Made by a program: the position numbers and the translations under genes
Part shown: piece after piece, positions 7,163 to 15,146 of the stretch
Layout: each line of letters begins with the position of its first letter
Numbering within the stretch: position 1 is the first letter of the stretch
Notes under the pieces: generated by a model
Database searches by the model: none
The model's input: only the letters and a program-made list of their open reading frames with translations
What the model was told of the DNA's origin: nothing
From: an uncultured Fretibacterium sp.
GTDB lineage: Bacteria; Synergistota; Synergistia; Synergistales; Aminobacteriaceae
NCBI RefSeq assembly: GCF_938040765.1
Contig: NZ_CALIAA010000144.1
Span: 1 to 18,495 of the forward strand
DNA length: 18,495 nt
Direction: 5' to 3'

Positions 7163-7306
7163 ATGCGCATAGACCACGAGGAGAGCGTAAAGTACTATCG
7201 ATCCGACGCCCGCATTCGGCGCTTCGGGCATCCGGCCGGGCGGTGTTCTTCACGCGGCAAAGATGGAAGTTCTATCGTGTCTTGCCTGCATAATCCCGTT
7301 TTATAG
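7163..7306 (+). pseudogene. Short ORF or 5' remnant of a gene, about 47 codons
   Basis: An ATG at 7163 follows a strong ribosome binding site (GAGGAGGA, 7148-7155) at ideal spacing. It opens with a protein-like sequence, MRIDHEESVKYYRSDARI, with coding-like codon choice until about 7243. After that the codons become atypical and the frame ends at 7306, inside the hppA promoter region. This looks like the ribosome binding site and first 26 or so codons of a gene whose body has been lost. A genuine small protein is the alternative. I do not recognise the family. Confidence 0.35.
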
Positions 7307-7308
7307 GC

Positions 7309-7314
7309 TATAAT
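7309..7314 (+). promoter_or_regulatory. hppA: Probable -10 box of the hppA promoter
   Basis: A perfect TATAAT lies within TATAATCAGGG, 133 bases before the hppA start. The same 11 bases recur at 9578-9588 before dnaG. A TTGCCT at 7282-7287 is 21 bases upstream, too far for a standard spacer, so the -35 is unclear. Confidence 0.6.
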
Positions 7315-7360
7315 CAGGGTGGAATTTCAAGCTTCGCAAAAGGACGAGCCGAGCGGAACC

Positions 7361-7382
7361 CCTTCGGGCCGGAAGGATTTTT
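7361..7382 (+). promoter_or_regulatory. Attenuator-like hairpin in the hppA leader
   Basis: CCTTC (7361-7365) and GAAGG (7372-7376) form a short stem followed by A and five T (7377-7382). It lies about 50 bases after the putative -10 and 65 bases before the start codon. The arrangement resembles a weak intrinsic terminator within the 5' untranslated region. No fluoride riboswitch core is recognisable. Confidence 0.35.
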
Positions 7383-7447
7383 GTGCGGTTTTTTCTGCCT
7401 TTGGGGGTTTGGAGCCGTCATCTACATTATTGGGGAGGTCTTGCACT

Positions 7448-9508
7448 GTGTGGCTGATTCTTGTGTTCGTTACCCTTGTTTTCGGCGTCGTGGCAGGCGG
7501 CTATGCGTGGATGGTGTTTCAGAAGCTCCGTGAGGGAAAGATCGAGAACGACCGGATCGTCGAGCTCTCGACGATCATTCACAAGGGGGCCATGGCGTTC
7601 CTGAAGAAGGAGTACACCTGGCTGGCGCCCTTCGTCGGGGTCGTCGCCCTGCTGCTGTGGTGGATGCTCGGGTTCGGGTCGGCCTTCGCCTTCGTGCTGG
7701 GCGCGCTCTGCAGCGCCGCGGCCGGGTACATCGGGATGTACGTCGCGACCAACGCGAACGGACGTACGACCTTCGCCGCGACGAAGGACGCGGGGGCCGC
7801 CCTCGAGACGGCGTTCTCCGGCGGAAGCATCGTGGGCATGGTCGTCGTGGGGCTGGGCCTCGTGGGCCTTGCCGTCTCCTACCTCTTCCTCAGCGTCGAG
7901 AGTCTGACGGCCTTCGGCATGGGGGCCAGCAGCATCGCGCTCTTCGCCCGCGTGGGCGGCGGCATCTACACCAAGGCCGCGGACGTGGGCGCCGACCTGG
8001 TGGGTAAGGTCGAGGCCGGCATCCCCGAGGACGACCCCCGCAACCCGGCGGTCATCGCGGACAACGTGGGCGACAACGTGGGCGATATCGCCGGCATGGG
8101 GGCGGACCTCTTCGAGTCCTACGTCAACTCGATCCTTGCGGCCATGGCCATCGGGCTCACCTTCTCCTTCACGGAGGGCGGCAAGGCCCTGGGGCTCTGG
8201 GGCGTCGGCTTCCCGCTCTTCCTTTCGGCGTGGGGCATCGTGGCCTCCATCGTCGGCTGCATGATGATCTCCAAGAAGGTCCCCTTTGCCTCCTGCGTCA
8301 TGGATTTTGCACGTAAGATTCCCGGTCTGGACAAGGTGCTGGAGCGCATCGACGGCGGCGACGCGGCCTACGCGCTGCGCGCGGGAACCTTCGCGGCCGG
8401 CGCCATAATGATCGTCGGGACCTTCATCCTGAGCATCCTCTTCTTCTGGACCAAGTCGATGCACGTCTTCCTGTCCGTGACCTCCGGCGTCCTGGCCGGC
8501 GTCCTGATCGGCTACGTCACCGAGGTCTACACCTCGGGCGACTACCGCTTCGTCAAGACCGTAGCGGCCTCCTCCGCGACGGGCCCGGCGACCGTCATCC
8601 TCTCCGGCCTCTCCCTGGGGATGCAGTCGGTCGGCATCCCCGTCCTCCTGATCTGCCTCTCCACCCTGATCAGCTACTCCCTGGCGGGCATGTTCGGCGT
8701 GGCCTGCGCCGCGGTCGGTATGCTCTCCATCACGGGCATCGCCCTGAGCGTCGACGCCTATGGGCCGATCTCCGACAATGCGGGCGGCATCGCCGAGATG
8801 AGCGAGCTCCCGAGCGAGGTGCGCAAGATCACCGACAAGCTGGACGCCATCGGAAACACCACCGCCGCCATGGGCAAGGGCCTGGCCATCGGCTCCGCCG
8901 CCCTCACCGCCCTGGCCCTCTTCGTCGCCTACTCTCAGGCGGCACAGATCAAGGCCATCGACATCATGAATCCCAAGGTCATCGTCGGCCTGCTGCTGGG
9001 CGGCATGCTGCCCTTCCTGTTCTGCTCGCTCTCCATCGAGGCCGTGAGCCGCGCGGCCCAGGCCATGATCGAGGAGGTCCGCCGCCAGTTCCGCGAGATC
9101 ACGGGGATCATGGATGGGACCGGCAAGCCGGAGTACGAGAAGTGCGTGGCCATCTCCACCCACGCAGCCCTCATCGAGATGGTCATCCCCGGCCTTCTGG
9201 CCGTGCTCTCCCCCGTCGTCGTCGGCGTGATCCTGGGCAAGGAGGCGCTGGGCGGACTTCTGGGCGGGGCCATCGTGACGGGCGTCATGATGGCGCTCTT
9301 CATGGCCAACTCGGGCGGCGCGTGGGACAACGCGAAGAAATTCATCGAGGAGGGCAACCACGGCGGCAAGGGCTCGGCCAACCACGCGGCGGCGGTCGTT
9401 GGCGACACGGTGGGCGATCCCTTCAAGGATACCGCCGGCCCGAGCCTCAACATCCTCATCAAGCTGATGACGGTGGTCGCGCTGGTGCTGGCGCCGCTCT
9501 TCAGGTAA
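7448..9508 (+). CDS. hppA: K+-dependent membrane-bound pyrophosphatase (Na+ and/or H+ pump)
   Basis: This integral membrane enzyme hydrolyses pyrophosphate and uses the energy to pump Na+ or H+ across the inner membrane. From the GTG at 7448 it is 686 residues, normal for the family. Signatures include AADVGADLVGKVEAGIPEDD (177-196), RNPAVIADNVGDNVGD (198-213) and VVGDTVGDPFKDTAGPS (650-666). GNTTAAMGKG (469-478), with Ala473 and Gly476 where K+-independent enzymes have Lys and Thr, marks the K+-dependent class, which in anaerobes is commonly Na+-pumping. Glu223 in the DLFESY segment is present. The frame is open 43 codons further upstream, but that extension is not protein-like. GGGGAGG (7432-7438) nine bases before GTG fixes the start. 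It has its own promoter candidate and a strong terminator. Na+ versus H+ specificity cannot be settled by eye. Confidence 0.95.
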   Translation: MWLILVFVTLVFGVVAGGYAWMVFQKLREGKIENDRIVELSTIIHKGAMAFLKKEYTWLAPFVGVVALLLWWMLGFGSAFAFVLGALCSAAAGYIGMYVATNANGRTTFAATKDAGAALETAFSGGSIVGMVVVGLGLVGLAVSYLFLSVESLTAFGMGASSIALFARVGGGIYTKAADVGADLVGKVEAGIPEDDPRNPAVIADNVGDNVGDIAGMGADLFESYVNSILAAMAIGLTFSFTEGGKALGLWGVGFPLFLSAWGIVASIVGCMMISKKVPFASCVMDFARKIPGLDKVLERIDGGDAAYALRAGTFAAGAIMIVGTFILSILFFWTKSMHVFLSVTSGVLAGVLIGYVTEVYTSGDYRFVKTVAASSATGPATVILSGLSLGMQSVGIPVLLICLSTLISYSLAGMFGVACAAVGMLSITGIALSVDAYGPISDNAGGIAEMSELPSEVRKITDKLDAIGNTTAAMGKGLAIGSAALTALALFVAYSQAAQIKAIDIMNPKVIVGLLLGGMLPFLFCSLSIEAVSRAAQAMIEEVRRQFREITGIMDGTGKPEYEKCVAISTHAALIEMVIPGLLAVLSPVVVGVILGKEALGGLLGGAIVTGVMMALFMANSGGAWDNAKKFIEEGNHGGKGSANHAAAVVGDTVGDPFKDTAGPSLNILIKLMTVVALVLAPLFR

Positions 9509-9556
9509 GCAGACGGCTGCCAAGCCCAGCGGGTCGTGCCGTTCGGCGAAGCGGAC

Positions 9557-9583
9557 GTGAAAAAGCCGAGGACACGTTATAAT
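9557..9583 (+). promoter_or_regulatory. Candidate dnaG promoter just upstream of the hppA terminator
   Basis: GTGAAA (9557-9562) and TATAAT (9578-9583) are separated by 15 bases. The -10 ends three bases before the hppA terminator stem, so a transcript from it would begin in or next to that stem. The TATAATCAGGG context is identical to the one before hppA. The short spacer keeps the call tentative. Confidence 0.45.
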
Positions 9584-9585
9584 CA

Positions 9586-9613
9586 GGGAGGGTTCACGGA
9601 CCCTCCCTTTTTT
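9586..9613 (+). terminator. Rho-independent terminator of hppA
   Basis: A perfect 8-bp stem, GGGAGGGT (9586-9593) and ACCCTCCC (9600-9607), has a 6-base loop and is followed directly by six T (9608-9613). It lies 78 bases after the hppA stop and is a textbook intrinsic terminator. Confidence 0.92.
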
Positions 9614-9614
9614 G

Positions 9615-9634
9615 TTTCGTTGAATTTCGTTGAA
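9615..9634 (+). repeat. Tandem decamer TTTCGTTGAA, two copies
   Basis: Two perfect copies of TTTCGTTGAA (9615-9624 and 9625-9634) follow the hppA terminator, with a partial third copy (TTCG). They lie about 20 bases before the dnaG start, just before its ribosome binding site. The repeat may be chance or slippage. Confidence 0.6.
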
Positions 9635-9654
9635 TTCGAGGGGTCGGATACACC

Positions 9655-11382
9655 GTGCAGAACGACGACGTCAGACGGGTCAAGGAAAGGCTGGATATCC
9701 TGGAGGTCATCGGCGACCGCGTGAGGCTCCACCGTGCGGGCCGCGGGTATCTGGGACTCTGCCCCTTCCACGACGAGAAGACCCCTTCCTTCCACGTCTC
9801 TCAGGAGCGCCAGAACTACCACTGTTTCGGATGCGGACGCGGCGGGGACGTCTTCACCTTCGTCATGGAGACGGAGGGGCTGGACTTCCGCCAGGCCCTG
9901 GAGCTCCTGGCCGGCCGTGCCGGCGTCGAGCTGACCCGTTCCGAGCCCAGGCGGAGGACCTCCGGCAACCTGTACGAGGTCCTGGAGCTCGCGGGAAAGT
10001 TCTTCAGCTCCCTTCTGGCCGCCCCCGAGGGCGCGGCGGCACGGGCCTACCTGGCCCGCCGCAGCCTCACCATGGAGGACGCCGTGCGGTTCGGCCTGGG
10101 GTGGAGCGCCAATTCCTGGGACTCCCTGTCCCGCCATCTGAGGGGCGCGGGCGTAACGGACCGCGAGGCGATCGACGCCGGGCTCGTCCTGGAGGGCCAA
10201 CGCGGCGGGGTCTACGACCGTTTCCGGGGGCGTCTGACCTTTCCCATACGCGACGTCGCGGGCCGCGTGATCGCCTTCGGCGGCAGGCTCGTGGACGGCG
10301 AGGGGGCGAAGTACATCAACAGCCCCGAAGGGGCTGTCTACAGCAAGCGCCGGAACCTCTACCTGCTCCACGAGGCCCGGAGCGCCATCCGGGAAAAGGG
10401 ACGCTCCATCCTTGTGGAGGGATACATGGACGCCCTTCGACTCCACCTGAACGGCTATGCCGAGGCCGTCGCCTCGCTGGGCACCTCCCTGACGGAGGAG
10501 CAGGCGCGGCTTCTGAAACGTTTCGGAGACCGCTGCTGCATCTGCTACGACAGCGACACGGCCGGCCAGGAGGCGACCCTGAGGGGCATGTACATTCTGC
10601 AGGGACTGGGTTTGGACGTCCAGGTGGTCACGATCCCATCCGGCAAGGACCCGGACGACCTGCTCTCCTCCCCCGGCGGCCAAGAGCTCTTCGAGCAGGC
10701 CCTCGAGAAGGCCCGGCCTCTGGTGCTCCAGCACCTGGCCGCGGTGCAGCCCCTGCTGGACCGGCCCGAGACCCGGCGCAGCGGGGTGGAGTCCCTGTTC
10801 GGAGGACTCGCCCAGCTCCAGCCCTCGGCGCTCGCCCCCAGCGTTCCTCAGCTGGCGGGTGCGTTGGGCCTCTATCCGCACGAATTCTGGCGCGAGCTGG
10901 AGTCGTTCAGGCGCGGGCGTGGGCCGGACAGGCGGGAGGCCGCCGCGGAGGGCGGGGACGTCCGCGCTCCCCGCCCTCCCGAGATCGACCCTCTGGAGGC
11001 CGCGCTCTGCTCGCTTTTGTGGCGCAGGGAGGATTGCCGCCGCACGAATCGCCCCGAGGACCTGCTCGCGCTTCTCTCCGACGACCGGGTCAAGGAGGTC
11101 GTCCTGGCGGTGCTCATGGAGTCTCCCGCACCGCTGGAGGCCCGTTGGCTCGCTATCGGCGACCGATTTCCCCCGGCGCTCATCGCCCGTGGGGACGCCT
11201 TCTGCGACGAGCTGGAGCACGCCGACGCCGACCTGTGGGACCTCGTCCTCGCGGGCCTGCGGCGGCGGCGGGACGAGGCGCGCCTGCGCCTTCTGGACGC
11301 GAGGATGAAGCGCCGCATGGCGTCTCTCGAGGAGATGGCCGAGATGCAGCGCCTGGCCGCGGAGCTGAAGCGCAGGCGGTGA
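9655..11382 (+). CDS. dnaG: DNA primase
   Basis: DnaG makes the RNA primers for replication with the DnaB helicase. The 575-residue product has the N-terminal CHC2 zinc finger, with Cys36, His39, Cys57 and Cys60 (CPFH and CFGC). The RNA polymerase core is near 120-240. The TOPRIM domain has EGYMD (255-259), YDSDTAGQEA (298-307) and a KDPDDLL segment (331-337). The C-terminal part (about 440-575) is charged and helical and would be the helicase-binding region, but it is poorly conserved. The GTG start at 9655 has GAGGGG (9638-9643) eleven bases upstream and gives the expected N-terminus. It follows the hppA terminator. Unlike in many bacteria, no sigma-70 gene follows; adenine deaminase genes do. 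Confidence 0.96.
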   Translation: MQNDDVRRVKERLDILEVIGDRVRLHRAGRGYLGLCPFHDEKTPSFHVSQERQNYHCFGCGRGGDVFTFVMETEGLDFRQALELLAGRAGVELTRSEPRRRTSGNLYEVLELAGKFFSSLLAAPEGAAARAYLARRSLTMEDAVRFGLGWSANSWDSLSRHLRGAGVTDREAIDAGLVLEGQRGGVYDRFRGRLTFPIRDVAGRVIAFGGRLVDGEGAKYINSPEGAVYSKRRNLYLLHEARSAIREKGRSILVEGYMDALRLHLNGYAEAVASLGTSLTEEQARLLKRFGDRCCICYDSDTAGQEATLRGMYILQGLGLDVQVVTIPSGKDPDDLLSSPGGQELFEQALEKARPLVLQHLAAVQPLLDRPETRRSGVESLFGGLAQLQPSALAPSVPQLAGALGLYPHEFWRELESFRRGRGPDRREAAAEGGDVRAPRPPEIDPLEAALCSLLWRREDCRRTNRPEDLLALLSDDRVKEVVLAVLMESPAPLEARWLAIGDRFPPALIARGDAFCDELEHADADLWDLVLAGLRRRRDEARLRLLDARMKRRMASLEEMAEMQRLAAELKRRR

Positions 11383-11492
11383 ACGCCGGACGCAAAGCGC
11401 ACTCGGCTGCGGCAGGTGTCGGGATTGAGACACGGGCCCCGGCAGGTTCGGGAACGCGGGGCCGGGATAACGAGAAAAGAGGGGGAGATATC
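11383..11492 (+). promoter_or_regulatory. Leader with two hairpins before the deaminase pair
   Basis: This 110-base gap has GTGTC/GACAC (11416-11420 and 11429-11433) and a stronger GGCCCCG/CGGGGCC pair (11435-11441 and 11457-11463). No T-tract follows, so this is not a clear dnaG terminator. No convincing promoter is visible, so co-transcription with dnaG is possible. Confidence 0.35.
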
Positions 11493-13277
11493 TTGGAGAG
11501 AAATATCGAGAACCTGAAGCTCCTCGTAAGGGCGGGGAAGGGCGAAATTCCGGCGGATGCCGTCGTCAGGGGGGGAAACCTGGTCAACGTCATGACGGGG
11601 GAGATCTACCCCGCCGACGTGGCCATCTTCCGGGACACGATCGTGGCCGTGGACGCGGACGTCGGCATGCACGTCGGCCCGGGGACGCAGATCATCGACG
11701 CCTCCGGCAGGTATCTGGTCCCGGGGCTCATCGACGGGCACATCCACAGCGAGTGCAGCAAACTGAGCATCACCGGCTTCGCGAAAGCGGTGGTGCCCTG
11801 CGGCACGACCAGCATCGTCTCGGGCCTGGACGAATACATCTCGGTGGGGGGCCTCGAGGGGCTGCGGGAGGTGTTCGAGGAAATCAGGGGCGTTCCGCTG
11901 AGGGTGTTTTGGGGAGCGCCCTACCGCACGCCCTATACCGTCCCTCAATCCACGATAGACTTCAACTTCAACCGGGAAGTCCACGCGGAGGTCCAGAAAT
12001 GGCCCGAGTGCTACGGGGTCTGGGAGACGGTTCGGGAATTCGTGACCGGCGGCGACGAGGACACCCTGGGCGCCATCGCCGAGGCCTTCCGGAACCGGCT
12101 GCCCGTCTTTGGATGCGCCCCCATGGCCCGGGGCAAGGAACTGGACGGGTACCTGTGCGGCGGCGTGCGGCTGGACCATGAAAGCTACGACCACGAGGAA
12201 GTGGTGGAGAAGATGCGCAAGGGGATGCACATGCTGATCCGGGAATCCTCCGTGACGCACTTCCTGGCCGAGAACATACGGGCCGTCACCGAGGTCAATC
12301 CAGCCCTGGCGCGCCGGGTCAGTTTCTGCACGGACGACGTAACGGCCACCGACGTCCTGAGCAAGGGGCATCTGGACAACGTGGTGCGGCTGGCCATAGC
12401 CGCGGGGGTCCCCCCCGTCACCGCGATACAAATGGGGACGATCAACAGCGCGGAGGCGTACCGCATCGATCACCTGGTCGGCTCCATCTCCCCGGGCCGC
12501 CTGGCGGATATCCTCCTGGTGGACGCTCCGGATACCTTCGTGGTGCGGACCGTCATCGCGGGGGGCCGCGTGGCGGCCGAGGACAAAAAGATGCAATACG
12601 AGCTGAAGGCTCCCCCCCGCACTGCCGCGCTGAGCGGGACGCTGAAGCGCGCCCTCACCACGCCGGCGGATTTCGAGTATCGGGTAGGGGTGGACCGGGG
12701 CGAGGCCGACGTGCTGTCCATGGACGTGAAGGGCCCCTTCGTCCGGGTGCGCCGCGACGTAACCCTGAAGGTGGAGGGCGGAGTGGTCCGCCCGGACCCT
12801 CGAAACGACGTCGCCCTGGTGTCCGTGCTCGAACGCTTCGGACGCAACGGGAACCGGTCGCTGGCCTTCTGCTCCGGATGGAAGCTGAAAAAGGGGGCGA
12901 TGGCGTCCTCCTGTGCGCCGGACGACAACAACATCGTCGTCATGGGGGTGAGCGCGGAGGACATGAGCCTTGCGGTCAACCATCTCATCCGGAACGGCGG
13001 CGGCCAGGTCCTGGCGGCGGACGGAGAGATACTGGACTTTCTCCCCCTGCCCGTGGGGGGCATCTGCAGCGATGCGGAGCCCGAGGAGATCGCGGTGCGG
13101 GAACGGGAGCTGAACGCCGCTGCGGCGGCGCTGGGCTGCGACCTTCCGGACCCGCTGATGTACATGTTCTTCCTGCCCATCACCGCCATTCCGGACTACG
13201 CCATCACGGACGTCGGGCCGGTGGACGTCCACGCATTGGACGTGTTCGACCCTATCCTGGCCCTGAGGGCCGAGTGA
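11493..13277 (+). CDS. Divergent adenine deaminase-like amidohydrolase (altered active site)
   Basis: The 594-residue protein follows the AdeC architecture: an N-terminal composite-sheet segment, a metal-dependent barrel, and the family-specific C-terminal domain. Kept features are HIH (83-85), Glu178 at the bridging-Glu position, DHE (228-230) and CTDD (279-282). Changed relative to its neighbour are DPHE to GLDE (111-114), DGH to FGC (Cys208 for a probable metal-ligand His), DDRQP to DDVTA (281-285), and AHDSHN to APDDNN (475-480). It may therefore use another purine or cyclic substrate, another metal arrangement, or be impaired. The TTG start at 11493 is five bases after GGGGGAG. The frame remains open upstream across dnaG, but that part is a shadow. 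It is 16 bases from the next gene, so they are surely co-transcribed. Family membership is firm; adenine as substrate is doubtful. Confidence 0.88.
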   Translation: MERNIENLKLLVRAGKGEIPADAVVRGGNLVNVMTGEIYPADVAIFRDTIVAVDADVGMHVGPGTQIIDASGRYLVPGLIDGHIHSECSKLSITGFAKAVVPCGTTSIVSGLDEYISVGGLEGLREVFEEIRGVPLRVFWGAPYRTPYTVPQSTIDFNFNREVHAEVQKWPECYGVWETVREFVTGGDEDTLGAIAEAFRNRLPVFGCAPMARGKELDGYLCGGVRLDHESYDHEEVVEKMRKGMHMLIRESSVTHFLAENIRAVTEVNPALARRVSFCTDDVTATDVLSKGHLDNVVRLAIAAGVPPVTAIQMGTINSAEAYRIDHLVGSISPGRLADILLVDAPDTFVVRTVIAGGRVAAEDKKMQYELKAPPRTAALSGTLKRALTTPADFEYRVGVDRGEADVLSMDVKGPFVRVRRDVTLKVEGGVVRPDPRNDVALVSVLERFGRNGNRSLAFCSGWKLKKGAMASSCAPDDNNIVVMGVSAEDMSLAVNHLIRNGGGQVLAADGEILDFLPLPVGGICSDAEPEEIAVRERELNAAAAALGCDLPDPLMYMFFLPITAIPDYAITDVGPVDVHALDVFDPILALRAE

Positions 13278-13293
13278 CTCGGGAGGTGCCGTC

Positions 13294-15036
13294 ATGGATA
13301 AAGCGGAACTCAAAAGGCTGATCGACACGGCCGCGGGGCGCGTCGCCCCGGACCTGGCGATCAGGGGCTGCAAGGTGGTCGACGTCTACAGCGGCATCGT
13401 CTCCGAGGGGGACATCGCCGTCTGCGGGGGGATCATCGCCGGCGTGGGGAGCTACCGGGGAAACGAGGAGATCGACGGAACGGGGCTGTACGCGGCCCCG
13501 GGGTTCATCGACAGCCACATCCACATCGAGTCCTCCTACGTCAGCCCGGAGGAAATAGGACGCCTGCTGGTCCCTCACGGCGCCACCACGATCATCGCGG
13601 ACCCCCACGAGATCGTGAACGTCTGCGGGCTCGCGGGGCTGAACTACATGCTGGACGCATCCGAGGGGACGAGCCTGGACATCAAGTACATGCTGCCCTC
13701 CTGCGTGCCGGCCACCCCGTTCGAGCATGCGGGGGCCGTCATCGACGCGGCGGCGATGGAAAAGCCGCTGGCCGACGACCGCATCCTCGGCCTGGGGGAG
13801 TTCATGGACTACCCCGGTGTCATCTCGGCGGCCGACGGCATCCTGGACAAATTGATGGCCGCGAAAGCTGCCGGAAAGCTGATCGACGGACACAGCCCCT
13901 CCGTAAAGGGCCTCGAGCTCAACGCCTATGCGGCGGCCCTGATCCACACGGACCACGAATGCAGCACGGTCGAGGAGCTGAGGGACCGCATCGCCCGGGG
14001 GATCTACGTCCTGCTGCGCCAGGGATCGGCGTGCCACGACCTGCGCAACCTCATCAAGGGCGTCACCCCCGAGAACAGCCGGCGATGCCTGCTCTGCAGC
14101 GACGACCGCCAGCCCAAGACCATCCTGGAGCTGGGGCACCTGGACGACCACCTGCGCATCTGCCTGGAGGAGGGGCTGGACGCGGTCACCGCCATCCGCA
14201 TGGCGACCCTGAACGCCGCCGAATGTTTCCGCCTGTACGACCGGGGGGCCATCGCGCCCGGACTGCGCGCCGACATCGTGCTGCTGGACGACCTGTCCCA
14301 TTTCAAGGTGCGCCGGGTCCTCATCGGCGGGGTCGAGGTCGCGCGGGAGGGGAAGTACCTTCCCCCCGTCAGGCACCACAGCATCGCGTCGGTCACCGGG
14401 AGCATACGCCTGAAGGACTTCTCGGAGAAAAGATTGAAGATGCGCCTCTCCTCCGGGCGGGTCAACGTCATCGGCATCATCCCGGGCAGCGTGGTCACCC
14501 GGAAGAAGGCGGCCGACGTGACGCTGAGCGCGGACGGCGATTTCGTCTACGACCCCAAACGGGACATCGTCAAGATGGCGGTGGTGGAGCGCCATCAGAA
14601 CACGGGAAACGTCGCGCTCGCCCTTCTGGAGGGCTACGGCATCAAGCGGGGGGCCGTAGCGCTGTCCATAGCCCACGACTCCCACAACATCATCGTGGTG
14701 GGGACGAACGACGCCGACATGGCCTTCGCCGTGGAGCAGCTGAAGGCCCAGAACGGCGGCGTGGTGCTGGCGCTCGACGGCAAGGTCCTGGAGAACATGC
14801 CGATGCCCATCGGCGGCATCATGAGCGACCAGAGCGGCGAATGGGTCGATCGGAGGCTGAGCCGGCTCCATCGGGCGGCGCTTCAGGAGCTGGGGGTAAA
14901 CGCCGACGTGGAGCCCATCATGACCCTGTGCTTCATGTCCCTGCCCGTCATCCCGGAGATCAAGCTGACGGACATGGGGCTGTTCGACGTGACGCGATTC
15001 GACTTCATCGATATCGAGGCCGACAAGGCCGACTGA
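13294..15036 (+). CDS. ade: Adenine deaminase (AdeC type)
   Basis: The enzyme converts adenine to hypoxanthine and ammonia with a binuclear metal centre in the cytoplasm. The 580 residues contain all the motifs I expect: HIHIES (75-80), DPHEI (103-107), GLGEFMDYPGV (166-176), DGHSP (198-202), DHE (220-222), CSDDRQP (268-274), and the C-terminal AHDSHN (460-465) and MPIGGIMSD (503-511). The ATG at 13294 is seven bases after GGGAGG (13281-13286). It is the second gene of a tight pair with the divergent paralogue and precedes an NCS2-like permease, a logical uptake-plus-deamination set. The hypoxanthine formed could enter salvage or be used as a nitrogen source. Confidence 0.94.
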   Translation: MDKAELKRLIDTAAGRVAPDLAIRGCKVVDVYSGIVSEGDIAVCGGIIAGVGSYRGNEEIDGTGLYAAPGFIDSHIHIESSYVSPEEIGRLLVPHGATTIIADPHEIVNVCGLAGLNYMLDASEGTSLDIKYMLPSCVPATPFEHAGAVIDAAAMEKPLADDRILGLGEFMDYPGVISAADGILDKLMAAKAAGKLIDGHSPSVKGLELNAYAAALIHTDHECSTVEELRDRIARGIYVLLRQGSACHDLRNLIKGVTPENSRRCLLCSDDRQPKTILELGHLDDHLRICLEEGLDAVTAIRMATLNAAECFRLYDRGAIAPGLRADIVLLDDLSHFKVRRVLIGGVEVAREGKYLPPVRHHSIASVTGSIRLKDFSEKRLKMRLSSGRVNVIGIIPGSVVTRKKAADVTLSADGDFVYDPKRDIVKMAVVERHQNTGNVALALLEGYGIKRGAVALSIAHDSHNIIVVGTNDADMAFAVEQLKAQNGGVVLALDGKVLENMPMPIGGIMSDQSGEWVDRRLSRLHRAALQELGVNADVEPIMTLCFMSLPVIPEIKLTDMGLFDVTRFDFIDIEADKAD

Positions 15037-15054
15037 TTTCCATTCAACCGGCGT

Positions 15055-15146
15055 CCTCGGCTCCATGCCGCTTCGGCCGCCTGCGGCCGGCCGAAGCGCG
15101 GAGGAACGGAAGCGCGACGACCCGTGCGGGCGGCCCGGAGCCGAGG
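15055..15146 (+). promoter_or_regulatory. Nested inverted repeats before the NCS2-like permease
   Basis: In the 163-base gap between the deaminase and the permease, a perfect 10-bp pair (CCTCGGCTCC, 15055-15064; GGAGCCGAGG, 15137-15146) encloses a second perfect 10-bp pair (CGCTTCGGCC, 15069-15078; GGCCGAAGCG, 15089-15098). GGAGCCGA is repeated at 15150-15157 and could compete for the outer strand. There is no T-tract. It may be a structured leader or an intergenic repeat. Confidence 0.5.

Noticed and set aside
7315..7447. Fluoride riboswitch before hppA
   Set aside because: Such elements can precede pyrophosphatase genes, but the conserved GGCGATG and CTGATG segments are missing.
7427..9523. 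Minus-strand frame of 698 codons opposite hppA
   Set aside because: Shadow of hppA; rich in Asp, His and Gln with no recognisable domain.
9630..11492. Apparent 621-residue N-terminal extension of the first deaminase-like protein
   Set aside because: The frame is open only because dnaG is GC-rich. The extension is low-complexity Arg/Gly/Pro, overlaps dnaG in another frame, and a good ribosome binding site precedes the TTG at 11493.
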